DNA of 16,144 bases from the NCBI GenBank assembly GCA_036676175.1, contig JAKFDL010000085.1, forward strand, positions 1 to 16,144, written 5' to 3'. Below, one piece after another: positions 1-7,791 of the stretch. The DNA is from Methylotenera_A sp036676175. GTDB lineage: Bacteria; Pseudomonadota; Gammaproteobacteria; Burkholderiales; Methylophilaceae. A model generated the notes under the pieces. That model was not told the origin of the DNA. It ran no database searches and was given only the letters and a program-made list of their open reading frames with translations. Numbering within the stretch: position 1 is the first letter of the stretch; every line of letters starts with the position of its first letter. The translations under genes and the position numbers were made by a program.

Positions 1-143
1 ACTGCGCAGGCAGCGCTAAATCGGAAGGCTTAGGCATTGCACTGATTGAGCGCATGTTAGGCGAAGACCCTAATGCATTGATCGGTTTGCCACTGATTAA
101 GCTGACTACCATGTTGCAGAACGAAAATGTTAACGTGATATAA
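1..143 (+). CDS. yceF: Maf/YceF-family nucleotide pyrophosphatase, C-terminal fragment
   Basis: Only the last 46 codons are inside the window; the frame is read from base 3 to the TAA at 141-143. The peptide begins CAGSAKSEGLGIALIE and continues with a GEDPNALIGLPL segment. This is the conserved C-terminal signature of the Maf superfamily, and the GS-K-EGLGI version with EDPxALIGLPL is typical of the YceF branch. Members of this branch hydrolyse modified nucleotides such as 7-methyl-GTP (family knowledge); substrate choice cannot be checked from this fragment. The next gene starts 72 bases downstream on the same strand with no terminator visible between, so cotranscription is plausible. The 5' part lies outside the window. 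Confidence 0.85.
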   Translation, partial: CAGSAKSEGLGIALIERMLGEDPNALIGLPLIKLTTMLQNENVNVI

Positions 144-214
144 GTGCTATGGCGGCGCGTCAACGTAATATAAACAGCCCCGTTCTAGAAGCACCAACCT
201 TTCTGGAGATTTTC

Positions 215-1675
215 ATGCTTAAACCCCGCGTTCTTGTGATTGCTATGAGCACCCTTTTTTCTTTTGGTGCTTTTGCAGTTGAAAATAATCAAAACACTGC
301 TCTTACCGAATCTCGTAGCACACTCGAAGACCAACAAAGTGTCGCAGTCACCATTTATAACCAAGATTTAGCCTTGGTAAAAGATACGCGTAAAGTCAGT
401 ATTAAAACCGGTTTAAATGCACTGGCATTGCGTGACGTAAGTGCGCAAATGCGCCCTGAAACTGCCTTATTACGCAGCATTAATGCACCTGGAAGCTTGA
501 GCCTGCTAGAACAGAACTTCGACTTTGATTTGCTTACCCCACAAAAAATGCTGGAAAAATATGTTGGCAAAACAGTTGGCATTGTTAAAGTCCATCCACA
601 AACTGGCGCAGAAACTGTTGAGCAAGCCACCGTGCTGGCTGCCAACAATGGTGTAGTGCTTAAGGTAGGCAATCGCATTGAAACTGGCCTGCCGGGCCGT
701 ATTGTCTACGACGATGTGCCTGCTAATCTGCGCGATAGGCCCACTCTTGTCACGCAAATAAACAATAAAGGCACAACTGAGCAAACCGTTGAATTAAGTT
801 ATCTCACTGGCGGTTTGGGTTGGAAGGCTGATTATGTGGCCGAGTTGAACGACAAAGAAGACAAGCTGGATTTATCGGGCTGGGTAACGCTCACCAACAC
901 CAGCGGCGCCAGCTACAAAAATGCCAAACTGCAGTTGGTGGCGGGCGACGTCAACCGCGTACAACAAAACATGCGCCCGATGACAAAAAATATGCGCATG
1001 GAAAGCATGGCGGCCGATGCTGCAGCGCCGATGGCAGAAGAAAGCCTCTTGGAATACCATTTATACACGCTGGACCGCCCCACCAACATTATGGAAGCAC
1101 AAACTAAGCAAGTCGCATTGTTATCTGCTACGGGTGTGCCAGCACGTAAAGAACTGGTACTGCGCGGTGCGGATTACTACTATTCTGGTCAATATGGCGA
1201 AATTGGCACTAAGATGAAAGTGGGCGTATTTGTTGAGTTTGACAACAAAGAAGCCAGCAAACTGGGCATGCCGTTGCCCAAAGGCGTGTTGCGCGTCTAC
1301 AAAAAAGATAGCCAAGGTAACGCGCAATTTGTCGGTGAAGATAACATTGACCACACTCCTAAAAATGAAACGGTGCGTTTAAAACTGGGTGAGGCGTTTG
1401 ACGTCACCGCCGACAAAAAACAAACCGATTTCAAAGTATTGCCGCGCCCCAGCAAAAATACCAACGTTTATGAAAGCGCGTTTGAGCTAGTGCTTAAAAA
1501 CGCAAAAAAACAAAAAATGACAGTGACAGTGCAAGAGCCGATTAGCGGCGATTGGAAAATTTTGTCAGAAAGCCATCCGCACAATAAAGTCAACAGCCAC
1601 TTGGCGGTATGGAAAATTGATATTCCTGCGGAAGGCAGCACCACGCTGACTTACAGAGCAGTAGTAAAATATTAA
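215..1675 (+). CDS. Exported DUF4139 domain-containing protein
   Basis: A 486-aa protein. The ATG at 215 is chosen because GGAG lies at 205-208, six bases upstream, and because it places a signal peptide exactly at the N terminus (positive MLKPR, hydrophobic core, cleavage likely after AFA at residue 21). A longer in-frame start at 149 would bury that signal. After the signal, residues of about 40-180 form the N-terminal region common in this family (VAVTIYNQDLALVKDTRKV and following). The remainder resembles DUF4139: the LTGGLGWKADYVAEL and GWVTLTNTSGASYKNAKLQL segments, then a hydrophilic Met/Ala-rich linker, then a beta-rich C terminus. I see no lipobox, catalytic motif or transmembrane anchor, so it is probably periplasmic. 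The molecular function is not known to me. It sits between yceF and a methyltransferase gene and ends just before a strong terminator. Confidence 0.8.
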   Translation: MLKPRVLVIAMSTLFSFGAFAVENNQNTALTESRSTLEDQQSVAVTIYNQDLALVKDTRKVSIKTGLNALALRDVSAQMRPETALLRSINAPGSLSLLEQNFDFDLLTPQKMLEKYVGKTVGIVKVHPQTGAETVEQATVLAANNGVVLKVGNRIETGLPGRIVYDDVPANLRDRPTLVTQINNKGTTEQTVELSYLTGGLGWKADYVAELNDKEDKLDLSGWVTLTNTSGASYKNAKLQLVAGDVNRVQQNMRPMTKNMRMESMAADAAAPMAEESLLEYHLYTLDRPTNIMEAQTKQVALLSATGVPARKELVLRGADYYYSGQYGEIGTKMKVGVFVEFDNKEASKLGMPLPKGVLRVYKKDSQGNAQFVGEDNIDHTPKNETVRLKLGEAFDVTADKKQTDFKVLPRPSKNTNVYESAFELVLKNAKKQKMTVTVQEPISGDWKILSESHPHNKVNSHLAVWKIDIPAEGSTTLTYRAVVKY

Positions 1676-1707
1676 TAGCGTAATTACAATAAACAGGTAA
1701 ATTCTAT

Positions 1708-1753
1708 ATGCCCTGCAGACCAATATCCATGCGGCCTGCAGGGCATGCTTTTT
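1708..1753 (+). terminator. Intrinsic terminator after the DUF4139 gene
   Basis: An 11-bp perfect inverted repeat (ATGCCCTGCAG at 1708-1718 and its complement at 1736-1746) encloses a 17-base loop and is followed by GCTTTTT to 1753. The stem is GC-rich and the T run is on the + strand side, so it should stop transcription coming from the DUF4139 gene 32 bases upstream. No matching A run precedes the stem, so action on the opposite strand is unlikely. Confidence 0.8.
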
Positions 1754-1811
1754 AGTGGTATGCTTGATTAATTCACAAACTAAATCAATAAGCTTGAATG
1801 AGACCAGCTCA

Positions 1812-2534
1812 ATGAAATACGGTACGCTATACCTTATCCCTGTCACACTAGGTGACGACAATATCGCAACTCTACTGCCTACAAGCCTGCCGCCAGACGT
1901 GATTAAAATCGCCCAAACTCTTGAGCATTTTGTAGTGGAAAGTGAAAAAACAGCGCGCCAGTTTTTAAGCGCCATTAAGACCGCCAAACCGGTGCGAGAG
2001 CTCACGTTAAACTTACTTAACGAACACACGCAAGATAAAGACATTGTCGCCCTGCTGGCGCCTTTACTAAAAGGCCAAGATATTGGGCTAATGAGCGATG
2101 CAGGCTGCCCTGGTGTGGCCGACCCGGGCGCAAAGTTAGTCGCATTGGCGCATAAAAAAAATATAAAAGTCGTGCCATTTGTCGGCCCAAGTTCAATTTT
2201 GTTAAGCTTGATGGCAAGTGGTTTTAATGGCCAGCAATTCGCCTTTTTGGGTTATTTGCCAGTCGATAAACAAGCTCGCAATATCAAATTAAAAGAAATC
2301 GAAAAACGCTCACAAACCTACAACGAAACGCAAATCTTTATCGAAACGCCCTACCGTAACCAGCATATGCTGGATGCGATTTTAAGCGGCTGTAGCTCCA
2401 ATACACGCTTGTGTATTGCTTCGCAGGTCAGCTTGCCAGATGAATTGATAATGACTAAGCGCATCAGCGACTGGAAACAAAATGCACTACCAGATTTGCA
2501 TAAAAAACCGACGGTTTTTTTGTTGTTGGCCTAA
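1812..2534 (+). CDS. SAM-dependent methyltransferase, RsmI-like tetrapyrrole methylase family
   Basis: A 240-aa protein starting MKYGTLYLIPVTLGD. The ATG at 1812 is preferred over one at 1755 because the family begins with the G-LYLIP strand; the ribosome site is weak. Family landmarks are the GLMSDAGCPGVADPG loop (about residues 92-106, the SAM-pocket motif corresponding to SDAGTP in RsmI), the VPFVGPSSILLSLMASG segment (about 121-137), a GYLP segment (about 147-150) and IFIETPYRN (about 175-183). It lacks the extra C-terminal domain of E. coli RsmI (286 aa) and has diverged at the N terminus, where RsmI has the TP-GN loop. It therefore belongs to the shorter betaproteobacterial relatives often found near maf. 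Whether it 2'-O-methylates 16S rRNA C1402 like RsmI cannot be decided here, so no gene symbol is given. Confidence 0.82.
   Translation: MKYGTLYLIPVTLGDDNIATLLPTSLPPDVIKIAQTLEHFVVESEKTARQFLSAIKTAKPVRELTLNLLNEHTQDKDIVALLAPLLKGQDIGLMSDAGCPGVADPGAKLVALAHKKNIKVVPFVGPSSILLSLMASGFNGQQFAFLGYLPVDKQARNIKLKEIEKRSQTYNETQIFIETPYRNQHMLDAILSGCSSNTRLCIASQVSLPDELIMTKRISDWKQNALPDLHKKPTVFLLLA
2502..2521 (+). terminator. Possible weak terminator overlapping the methyltransferase 3' end
   Basis: Eight bases AAAAAACC (2502-2509) pair with GGTTTTTT (2513-2520) around a 3-base loop, followed by one more T. The hairpin lies inside the last codons of the methyltransferase gene, encoding KKPTV. Only two pairs are G-C and the T run is part of the stem, so termination would be inefficient. 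The position, just before the separately acquired-looking downstream gene, is the main argument for it. Confidence 0.35.
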
Positions 2535-2622
2535 TTTGGGCTTTTTGATTAAAACTCTGTTATGTTGCATCTATGTATTAATATTGATTCAGAAACAATA
2601 AAACGAATAAGGATTTGAAAAT

Positions 2623-3474
2623 ATGCATAAAAGAATTTTACTTACTAAGCACTTGGTTATTACTGTTGCACTAGCGTTAACATTTCCCAACTATGTGAAT
2701 GCCGCTCCTACATTAGAACAAGTTAAGCAAGTTCTAGAAAAAAAGGCCATCCCTATTTGGCATAATGCCACAACTAAAATTAAACATCTAATCGACAATC
2801 CTCCAAACGCGAAGAGCGCTGAGACATGGAAAGAACTTGATGCTGGAACCAACACGACAACAGGTAAGGCTCCATTAGCTCGTGCAACAACGGCGAAAGA
2901 TGGAGAAGATCTATTTTTAATTGCTAGCTGGCTTAGATGGCGCATTCTCTCTGAAAATGCCGACCCAAGATATTCTTATGCTTATGCTGCTGACTTACAC
3001 TATATGCGTGATAGTCGTGGCGACTTTCATAAAGATGCTGCAATTTTTTTCTATAATGCCAAGCTTGGGCTTGCCATTGATGGAGCTCGTTGTGTAGATA
3101 AGGCAAGCCCGGAAAGTATAGCTCTAGGATTCGAGACCCAAAAATACACGCAGCCTCTTATTGAAAATATTGCCAAAATGTCAAAGATAGATAGGGCATC
3201 AGCAATGCTAGAAGCCGTTGCAATTGAAGAAATGAGAGGGGAACGTCCATTGATAGAAGCATTCTGCACAAGAGATGCGAGCTCCATGCTCAAAGCTATC
3301 GCCTCTGGCAATCAGCCTGAAAAAATACCATCGTCAGATTCAAACGTGGCTGGAGATACATACTCGGTTGATGTTTCAAAAGTAAAGCCTCAAGTGATTC
3401 CTGAAATTGAATGGAAAAAAAAGAGACGAGAGATTTTAGATGGGTATGTTAAAACTGCAATTGAGTTGCTGTGA
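2623..3474 (+). CDS. Hypothetical secreted protein, unrecognised family
   Basis: A 283-aa protein with a clear signal peptide: MHKR-rich start, hydrophobic core, likely cleavage after VNA at residue 27. AAGGA at 2609-2613 stands nine bases before the ATG, which supports the start. The mature part looks largely helical. It has a Lys/Asn-rich N-terminal stretch, a central aromatic block (YAYAADLHYMRDSRGDFHKD, about residues 125-145) leading into FFYNAKLGLAIDGARC, and a charged tail (IEWKKKRREIL). Two cysteines, in GARC and AFCTRD, could form a periplasmic disulfide. I do not recognise a domain or catalytic motif. Half of its 14 arginine codons are AGA/AGG, while the DUF4139 gene nearby uses CGT/CGC almost throughout, which hints at a separate origin. 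A weak promoter could lie at about 2536-2566 (TTGGGC, 19 bases, TGTTATGTT extended -10). It converges on rnhB. Confidence 0.75.
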   Translation: MHKRILLTKHLVITVALALTFPNYVNAAPTLEQVKQVLEKKAIPIWHNATTKIKHLIDNPPNAKSAETWKELDAGTNTTTGKAPLARATTAKDGEDLFLIASWLRWRILSENADPRYSYAYAADLHYMRDSRGDFHKDAAIFFYNAKLGLAIDGARCVDKASPESIALGFETQKYTQPLIENIAKMSKIDRASAMLEAVAIEEMRGERPLIEAFCTRDASSMLKAIASGNQPEKIPSSDSNVAGDTYSVDVSKVKPQVIPEIEWKKKRREILDGYVKTAIELL

Positions 3475-3504
3475 GACTTAATCAACCATTAAATCATTAT
3501 TTAT

Positions 3505-4098
3505 TCAGTGTTGTATTAGTACGGCCTTAACCGGCGCATAACTTAAGCGGTGCTGCGGGCAAATGCCATGTGCCTGCAAAGCCAATAGATGCTTAGGTGC
3601 TGGATAGCCTTTATGTTGTGCAAAGCCGTATTGTGGGTATTGTTTATCTAGTTCATATAATTCAGCATCGCGTGCGACTTTTGCCAAAATGGATGCCGCT
3701 GAAATCGCTTGTACCTTACTATCACCCTGCACTATCGCCTCACACGGCAAGCTGATTTTTGGGCATTTATTGCCATCTACCTGAACCAAATCTGGTGTTA
3801 TGTTGAATTGTGCTTGCATGGCTTCTATGGCGCGCTTCATGGCTAGCAAACTAGCCTGAAGTATATTGATTTCATCGATTTCTTGGCATGTGCAGCTAGC
3901 GATACCCCATGCTAATGCTTTGGTTTTAATTTCTGCGCTTAAAAAATCTCGTTTTTTCTCAGAGAGTTTTTTAGAGTCTGCTAAGCCGTTAATTGGGTTA
4001 TTTACATCTAATATCACTGCTGCCGCATACACACTGCCAGCCAGAGGGCCGCGCCCTGCTTCATCCACACCGCAGATTAAAATTTCAGGTTTTAACAT
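3505..4098 (-). CDS. rnhB: Ribonuclease HII
   Basis: A 197-aa protein, the usual length for RNase HII, which nicks the RNA strand of RNA-DNA hybrids and starts removal of single misincorporated ribonucleotides. The N terminus carries the GVDEAGRGPLAG signature with D12 and E13. D108 (VDGN) and D126 (QGDSK, followed by AISAASILAKVARD) complete the four acidic metal-binding residues known from the family. The C terminus has YGFAQHKGYPAPKHLLAL and CPQHRLSYAPV, also typical. The ATG at 4098 is 17 bases after the lpxB stop, and lpxB-rnhB is the conserved order in proteobacteria. The gene ends 30 bases from the convergent hypothetical gene, and I see no hairpin between them. Confidence 0.96.
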   Translation of the reverse strand: MLKPEILICGVDEAGRGPLAGSVYAAAVILDVNNPINGLADSKKLSEKKRDFLSAEIKTKALAWGIASCTCQEIDEINILQASLLAMKRAIEAMQAQFNITPDLVQVDGNKCPKISLPCEAIVQGDSKVQAISAASILAKVARDAELYELDKQYPQYGFAQHKGYPAPKHLLALQAHGICPQHRLSYAPVKAVLIQH

Positions 4099-4115
4099 CT
4101 CATAAATAACTCAGC

Positions 4116-5324
4116 TTAAAGATAACTCAACACGACTTGCGCGGCTTTTTTGGCGCTATTTTGCTTTAAGCTTTTATGAATGTTGGTAAATTCCTGCTCG
4201 ATTTCTTTAATGCGGGTTTTATCTACCAGCAATAAAGATACGGCATCGGCCAGTTTTTGTGGCGTGGCTTCTTTTTGCAGTAGCTCTGGCACCACAAATT
4301 TACCCGCTAAAATATTGGGCAAACCTACATAAGGCAAATAATTCATGCGTTTCAATATCCACCAGCTAAGTGTTGGCATACGGTAGGTAATTACCATTGG
4401 GCGCTTAAGCAGCGCCGCCTCTAGCGTAGCGGTGCCAGAAGCGACCACCACCACGTCGGCGGCCTCCATGGCATCGTGCGCATGACCGAATAAAATGTCG
4501 AGCTCCAAATGTTCTAAGTTAACACGCTCTGAACTTAAGTTTTCTGTTCCAGCCTTATCTTGTTGGCCTTTTTCCAGGTTCATTTTGTCTTGTATATTCT
4601 TATACAACGCTTGCTCAAAAATCTGCCGCGTTTCGCGGGTAATGAGTGGAACTAAAAACTGCGTGTTTGCATTCTCCTGGTGAATCAACAGCGCAGTTTT
4701 AACAAATAGATTTGCGTGCTGGCTAACTTCGGATTGACGGCTACCAGGCAACATAGCCACTACAAATTTGCCATTTTCAATTTTCAATAAGTCGCGTGCA
4801 GCCTGTTTGCTGGGCTTTAGGGGGATTTCATCAGCGAGCGGATGGCCAATAAAGGTAACGGGCACCTTGGCTTTTTCGTATAAGGCTGGCTCAAACGGGA
4901 ACAGCGCCAACATATGTGACACTGCGCGCTTAATCTTGCCCATGCGCCCACCACGCCATGCCCAAATTGAAGGGCTAACGTAGTGAATGGCTGGAATACC
5001 GCGCTTTTTAAGTTGACGTTCTAGCCAAAAATTAAAATCTGGCGCATCCACACCAATAAATATATCGGGTTTTTCGGCCAGCAATTGTTTGAGTAAGCTT
5101 TTGCGTAACTTTAACAAGCCATACAAGTGTTTTAGCACTTCTACATAGCCACGCACAGAAAGTTTTTCAATGGGGAATAAAGACTTGGCGCCTTCTGCTG
5201 CCATCTTTGGCCCTGCAATTCCGATAAAAGTTAAATCGCTACGTTGCGCTTTTAGCGCACGCATCAAATGACATCCCAGCAAGTCCCCAGAAGCCTCGCC
5301 GGCTACAATTGCAATTTTTGGCAT
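4116..5324 (-). CDS. lpxB: Lipid-A-disaccharide synthase
   Basis: A 402-aa protein. LpxB condenses UDP-2,3-diacylglucosamine with lipid X to the lipid A disaccharide at the inner face of the cytoplasmic membrane. Seen motifs are VAGEASGDLLG at the N terminus, GVDAPDFN with D93 matching the catalytic Asp98 of E. coli, HYVSPSIWAWR (about 114-124), the FIGHPLAD segment, LPGSRQSE (about 192-199), and ASGTATLEAAL (about 295-305) with MVITYRM. AAGAAG just upstream can serve as ribosome site. It is about 20 residues longer than the 382-aa E. coli enzyme. The excess lies in a hydrophilic stretch at about residues 242-272, between the two halves of the C-terminal Rossmann-like lobe. It follows lpxA by 34 bases. 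Confidence 0.97.
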   Translation of the reverse strand: MPKIAIVAGEASGDLLGCHLMRALKAQRSDLTFIGIAGPKMAAEGAKSLFPIEKLSVRGYVEVLKHLYGLLKLRKSLLKQLLAEKPDIFIGVDAPDFNFWLERQLKKRGIPAIHYVSPSIWAWRGGRMGKIKRAVSHMLALFPFEPALYEKAKVPVTFIGHPLADEIPLKPSKQAARDLLKIENGKFVVAMLPGSRQSEVSQHANLFVKTALLIHQENANTQFLVPLITRETRQIFEQALYKNIQDKMNLEKGQQDKAGTENLSSERVNLEHLELDILFGHAHDAMEAADVVVVASGTATLEAALLKRPMVITYRMPTLSWWILKRMNYLPYVGLPNILAGKFVVPELLQKEATPQKLADAVSLLLVDKTRIKEIEQEFTNIHKSLKQNSAKKAAQVVLSYL

Positions 5325-5358
5325 ACTACTTCTTAAAGAAGGTTAGCGGAACATTATA

Positions 5359-6141
5359 TTAACGAATTATGCCGCGATTACTGCTTATTAGAAATTCGCT
5401 TAATAATTTGATTTCTTTACAGCTTTTTTGCATTTCGGCCAATTCTAGCTTGGCTTCTTCTAATGTTAAACTATTGCGATACAACGCTTTGTAAGCGCGT
5501 TTAATGTGCAGGATGGCATCAGCATCAAAGCCGCGCCGTTTTAAGCCTTCTGCGTTGATGCCATGCGGCTGTGCGTCATAACCTGAGGCGGTTATGTATG
5601 GCGGAATATCTTTAAATACCACCGAACCCACTGCCGTAATGACGTGCGCGCCAATTTTACAGAACTGATGAATCAGCGTAAAACCACCCAAAATGGCGTA
5701 ATCGTGAATATCCACGTGCCCTGCCAGCGAGCTATTGTTGGCCATAATGGTGTTGTTGCCTATGGTGCAATCGTGCGCAATATGGACGTAGGCCATTATC
5801 CAGTTGTCATTGCCGATTTTGGTGACACCTTTATCTTGAATTGTGCCACGATTAAAGGTGCAGAACTCTCTAATGGTGTTGTTATCACCAATTTCTAGTG
5901 TTGTGGGCTCATCTTTATATTTTTTGTCTTGCGGTTGCTCACCTAGTGACGAAAATTGAAAAATATGGTTGTTCTTGCCGATGCTGGTCGGCCCCTTTAG
6001 CACCACATGGCTACCGATACGCGTGCCAGCATCCACTTTAACACCTGCACCAATTGTGGTGAAAGCGCCAACTTCTACGCTGGAATCGAGCTCTGCTTTA
6101 GGATCTATAATCGCATTTGGGTGAATTTTTACAGATGACAT
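5359..6141 (-). CDS. lpxA: UDP-N-acetylglucosamine 3-O-acyltransferase
   Basis: A 260-aa cytoplasmic enzyme that transfers a 3-hydroxyacyl chain from acyl-ACP to UDP-GlcNAc, the first step of lipid A synthesis. The N-terminal two thirds are hexapeptide repeats of a left-handed beta-helix (IHPNAIIDPKAELDSS and following). The catalytic histidine is H123 in HIAHDCTIG, equivalent to E. coli H125. The C-terminal helical domain has EGLKRRGFDADAI and ends SNRGIIR. By hand alignment, V171 stands where E. coli has Gly173, the residue that sets acyl chain length; a bulkier side chain there favours a shorter chain. The start at MSSVKIHPNA fits the family, but the ribosome site is weak. The 54-base AT-rich gap to fabZ has no visible structure. 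Confidence 0.97.
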   Translation of the reverse strand: MSSVKIHPNAIIDPKAELDSSVEVGAFTTIGAGVKVDAGTRIGSHVVLKGPTSIGKNNHIFQFSSLGEQPQDKKYKDEPTTLEIGDNNTIREFCTFNRGTIQDKGVTKIGNDNWIMAYVHIAHDCTIGNNTIMANNSSLAGHVDIHDYAILGGFTLIHQFCKIGAHVITAVGSVVFKDIPPYITASGYDAQPHGINAEGLKRRGFDADAILHIKRAYKALYRNSLTLEEAKLELAEMQKSCKEIKLLSEFLISSNRGIIR

Positions 6142-6195
6142 ACTTAATTATTTACTTTAAATTATAGTTTTAATTATTTGAAATTGTTCAATTTT

Positions 6196-6663
6196 TTAAT
6201 TCTTATCGATGGCTTTTAAAATACACATCATACTTGCCTCCGCCACTACAGAACCATCTACTGTAGCTACACCTGTGTATTTCCATATGCCTTTTAGAAT
6301 GCGGTCGATTTTTACATTTAAAATAATCTGGTCACCAGGTGAAACAGGTTTTTTAAAGCGGGCACTGTCGATTCCGGCGAAATAATACACAGAATCATCA
6401 GTTGGTTTGCTACCCATGGTTTTAAATGAGAGTATTGCCGCTGCCTGCGCCATAGCCTCTACAATAAGAACACCAGGCATGACTGGATGATAAGGAAAGT
6501 GTCCGGGAAAAAATGGCTCATTCACGCTGACATTTTTAAGCGCAGTGATTTCTTTGCCAATTTCCATTGAAACTACGCGATCAATTAAAACAAATGGATA
6601 ACGATGTGGCAAATGATCGAGGATTTCGTGGATATCCATACTTGTAGAAGCAATGTCTGTCAT
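6196..6663 (-). CDS. fabZ: 3-hydroxyacyl-[acyl-carrier-protein] dehydratase FabZ
   Basis: A 155-aa protein. FabZ dehydrates 3-hydroxyacyl-ACP in fatty-acid elongation, so it competes with LpxA and LpxD for the same 3-hydroxyacyl-ACP pool. The hot-dog fold shows MDIHEILDHLPHRYPFVLID at the N terminus, then NEPFFPGHFPYHPVMPG with catalytic H55, then LIVEAMAQAAA with E69. The ATG at 6663 is chosen because AGAGAA precedes it and it starts 10 bases after the lpxD stop. A longer frame from 6705 would overlap lpxD by 32 bases. The internal ATG at 6639 (MDIHEIL) would give a more usual family length but has no ribosome site. Confidence 0.96.
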   Translation of the reverse strand: MTDIASTSMDIHEILDHLPHRYPFVLIDRVVSMEIGKEITALKNVSVNEPFFPGHFPYHPVMPGVLIVEAMAQAAAILSFKTMGSKPTDDSVYYFAGIDSARFKKPVSPGDQIILNVKIDRILKGIWKYTGVATVDGSVVAEASMMCILKAIDKN

Positions 6664-6673
6664 TTTAGGTTCT

Positions 6674-7744
6674 CTATGTTTTTTTATCAGCAGTGAGTGT
6701 TGCAATCACCTGCTCCAAGGCCTTTATTTTATCTGTTAATTGACTCAGATGGGGACTTAAGTGGCGAATATTTGCAGCGGTTTTTAGCCAATCCTCGTGC
6801 GCCTGGGATGGCATCAGTGCAGTATACGTCCCTGCTTTGAGTATGGAGCGCATAATCATGCTGCCCGGTGAAATAGTTACGCCATCAGCAATCGTCAAAT
6901 GCCCTAATATCATGGCGGCACCGCCAATTTTGCAATGCTTGCCAATAATGGCGCTGCCAGCAATACCAGCGCAGCCGGCAATCACTGTATGTGCGCCTAT
7001 ATGGCAGTTATGAGCAATTTGAATTAAGTTGTCTAACTTGACACCCTCTTCAATCACCGTATCGTCAATCGCTCCGCGGTCGATAGTGGTGTTGGCTCCA
7101 ACGTCAACAAAGTCTTGTATGACCACACGCCCTACTTGCGGTATTTTTACCCAGTGTTTCGCATGGTCGTCACTTGTTTCTTCTGCGTAACCAAAGCCAT
7201 CATTACCAATAACGCAACCTGAAAACAAGTGACAGTTTTTGCCAATCTGACTGCTATGCTTAATGGTCACATTGGCTTCTAACACGGTATTATCATCAAT
7301 GCTCGCGTTACGCTCAATGACACAACCAGCACCAATCGTGACATTGTTGCCAAGCTTTACATGAGCCTCAATCACAACAAGAGGACCAATACTGCAGCTT
7401 GCTGGTACTTCAGTGGTTGCGTTAACCACAGCACTGGCATGCACGCCTTTAGGTGCAGCATAAGCGGGGTTTAGTAACTGCGATAGCTTTGCAAAATAAG
7501 CGTAGGGATTATCCGCAATAATTTTAGGCAAGCGGGTTAAATCCGCATGCTCAGGCCTAATAATGACGGCACTAGCAGCTGTATTGCTTAGTTGTGTTTT
7601 ATATTTAGCATTGTTAAAAAAAGCAATGGCGCCAGCTTGCGCTAACGCCAAAGAGCCTACACGGGATATTTGCGTATCAGGATTGCCTGATATTAAACCA
7701 CCAAGTTGGTCTGCGATTTGCTGGAGCGATAAATTTGATTGCAT
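6674..7744 (-). CDS. lpxD: UDP-3-O-acylglucosamine N-acyltransferase
   Basis: A 356-aa protein. LpxD adds the second 3-hydroxyacyl chain, at the 2-amino group of UDP-3-O-acylglucosamine. An N-terminal uridine-binding domain (about residues 1-100, beginning LSLQQIADQLGG and containing IAFFNNAKYKTQL) is followed by a long hexapeptide-repeat helix (about 105-300) and a C-terminal helix (about 312-350). The catalytic histidine is H245 in QIAHNCHIG, matching E. coli H239. The segment FGYAEE(T) and GANTTIDRGAIDDT are conserved. The gene lies 47 bases after skp and 10 bases before fabZ, in the standard order. It ends in a TAG stop. Confidence 0.97.
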   Translation of the reverse strand: MQSNLSLQQIADQLGGLISGNPDTQISRVGSLALAQAGAIAFFNNAKYKTQLSNTAASAVIIRPEHADLTRLPKIIADNPYAYFAKLSQLLNPAYAAPKGVHASAVVNATTEVPASCSIGPLVVIEAHVKLGNNVTIGAGCVIERNASIDDNTVLEANVTIKHSSQIGKNCHLFSGCVIGNDGFGYAEETSDDHAKHWVKIPQVGRVVIQDFVDVGANTTIDRGAIDDTVIEEGVKLDNLIQIAHNCHIGAHTVIAGCAGIAGSAIIGKHCKIGGAAMILGHLTIADGVTISPGSMIMRSILKAGTYTALMPSQAHEDWLKTAANIRHLSPHLSQLTDKIKALEQVIATLTADKKT

Positions 7745-7791
7745 GTGAGATTTTCATACCGCAGATTTAAACACTATTTTTACCGAGTAGC

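Noticed and set aside
149..214. Longer start for the DUF4139 protein
   Set aside because: It would place 22 residues ahead of a clear signal peptide and has no ribosome site, while the ATG at 215 has GGAG at good spacing.
3475..3504. Bidirectional terminator between the convergent hypothetical gene and rnhB
   Set aside because: The 30-base gap is AT-rich but I could find no stem of useful length.
6664..6705. Longer FabZ start adding 14 residues
   Set aside because: It overlaps lpxD by 32 bases and the extra residues do not resemble the family N terminus; the ATG at 6663 has a ribosome site.
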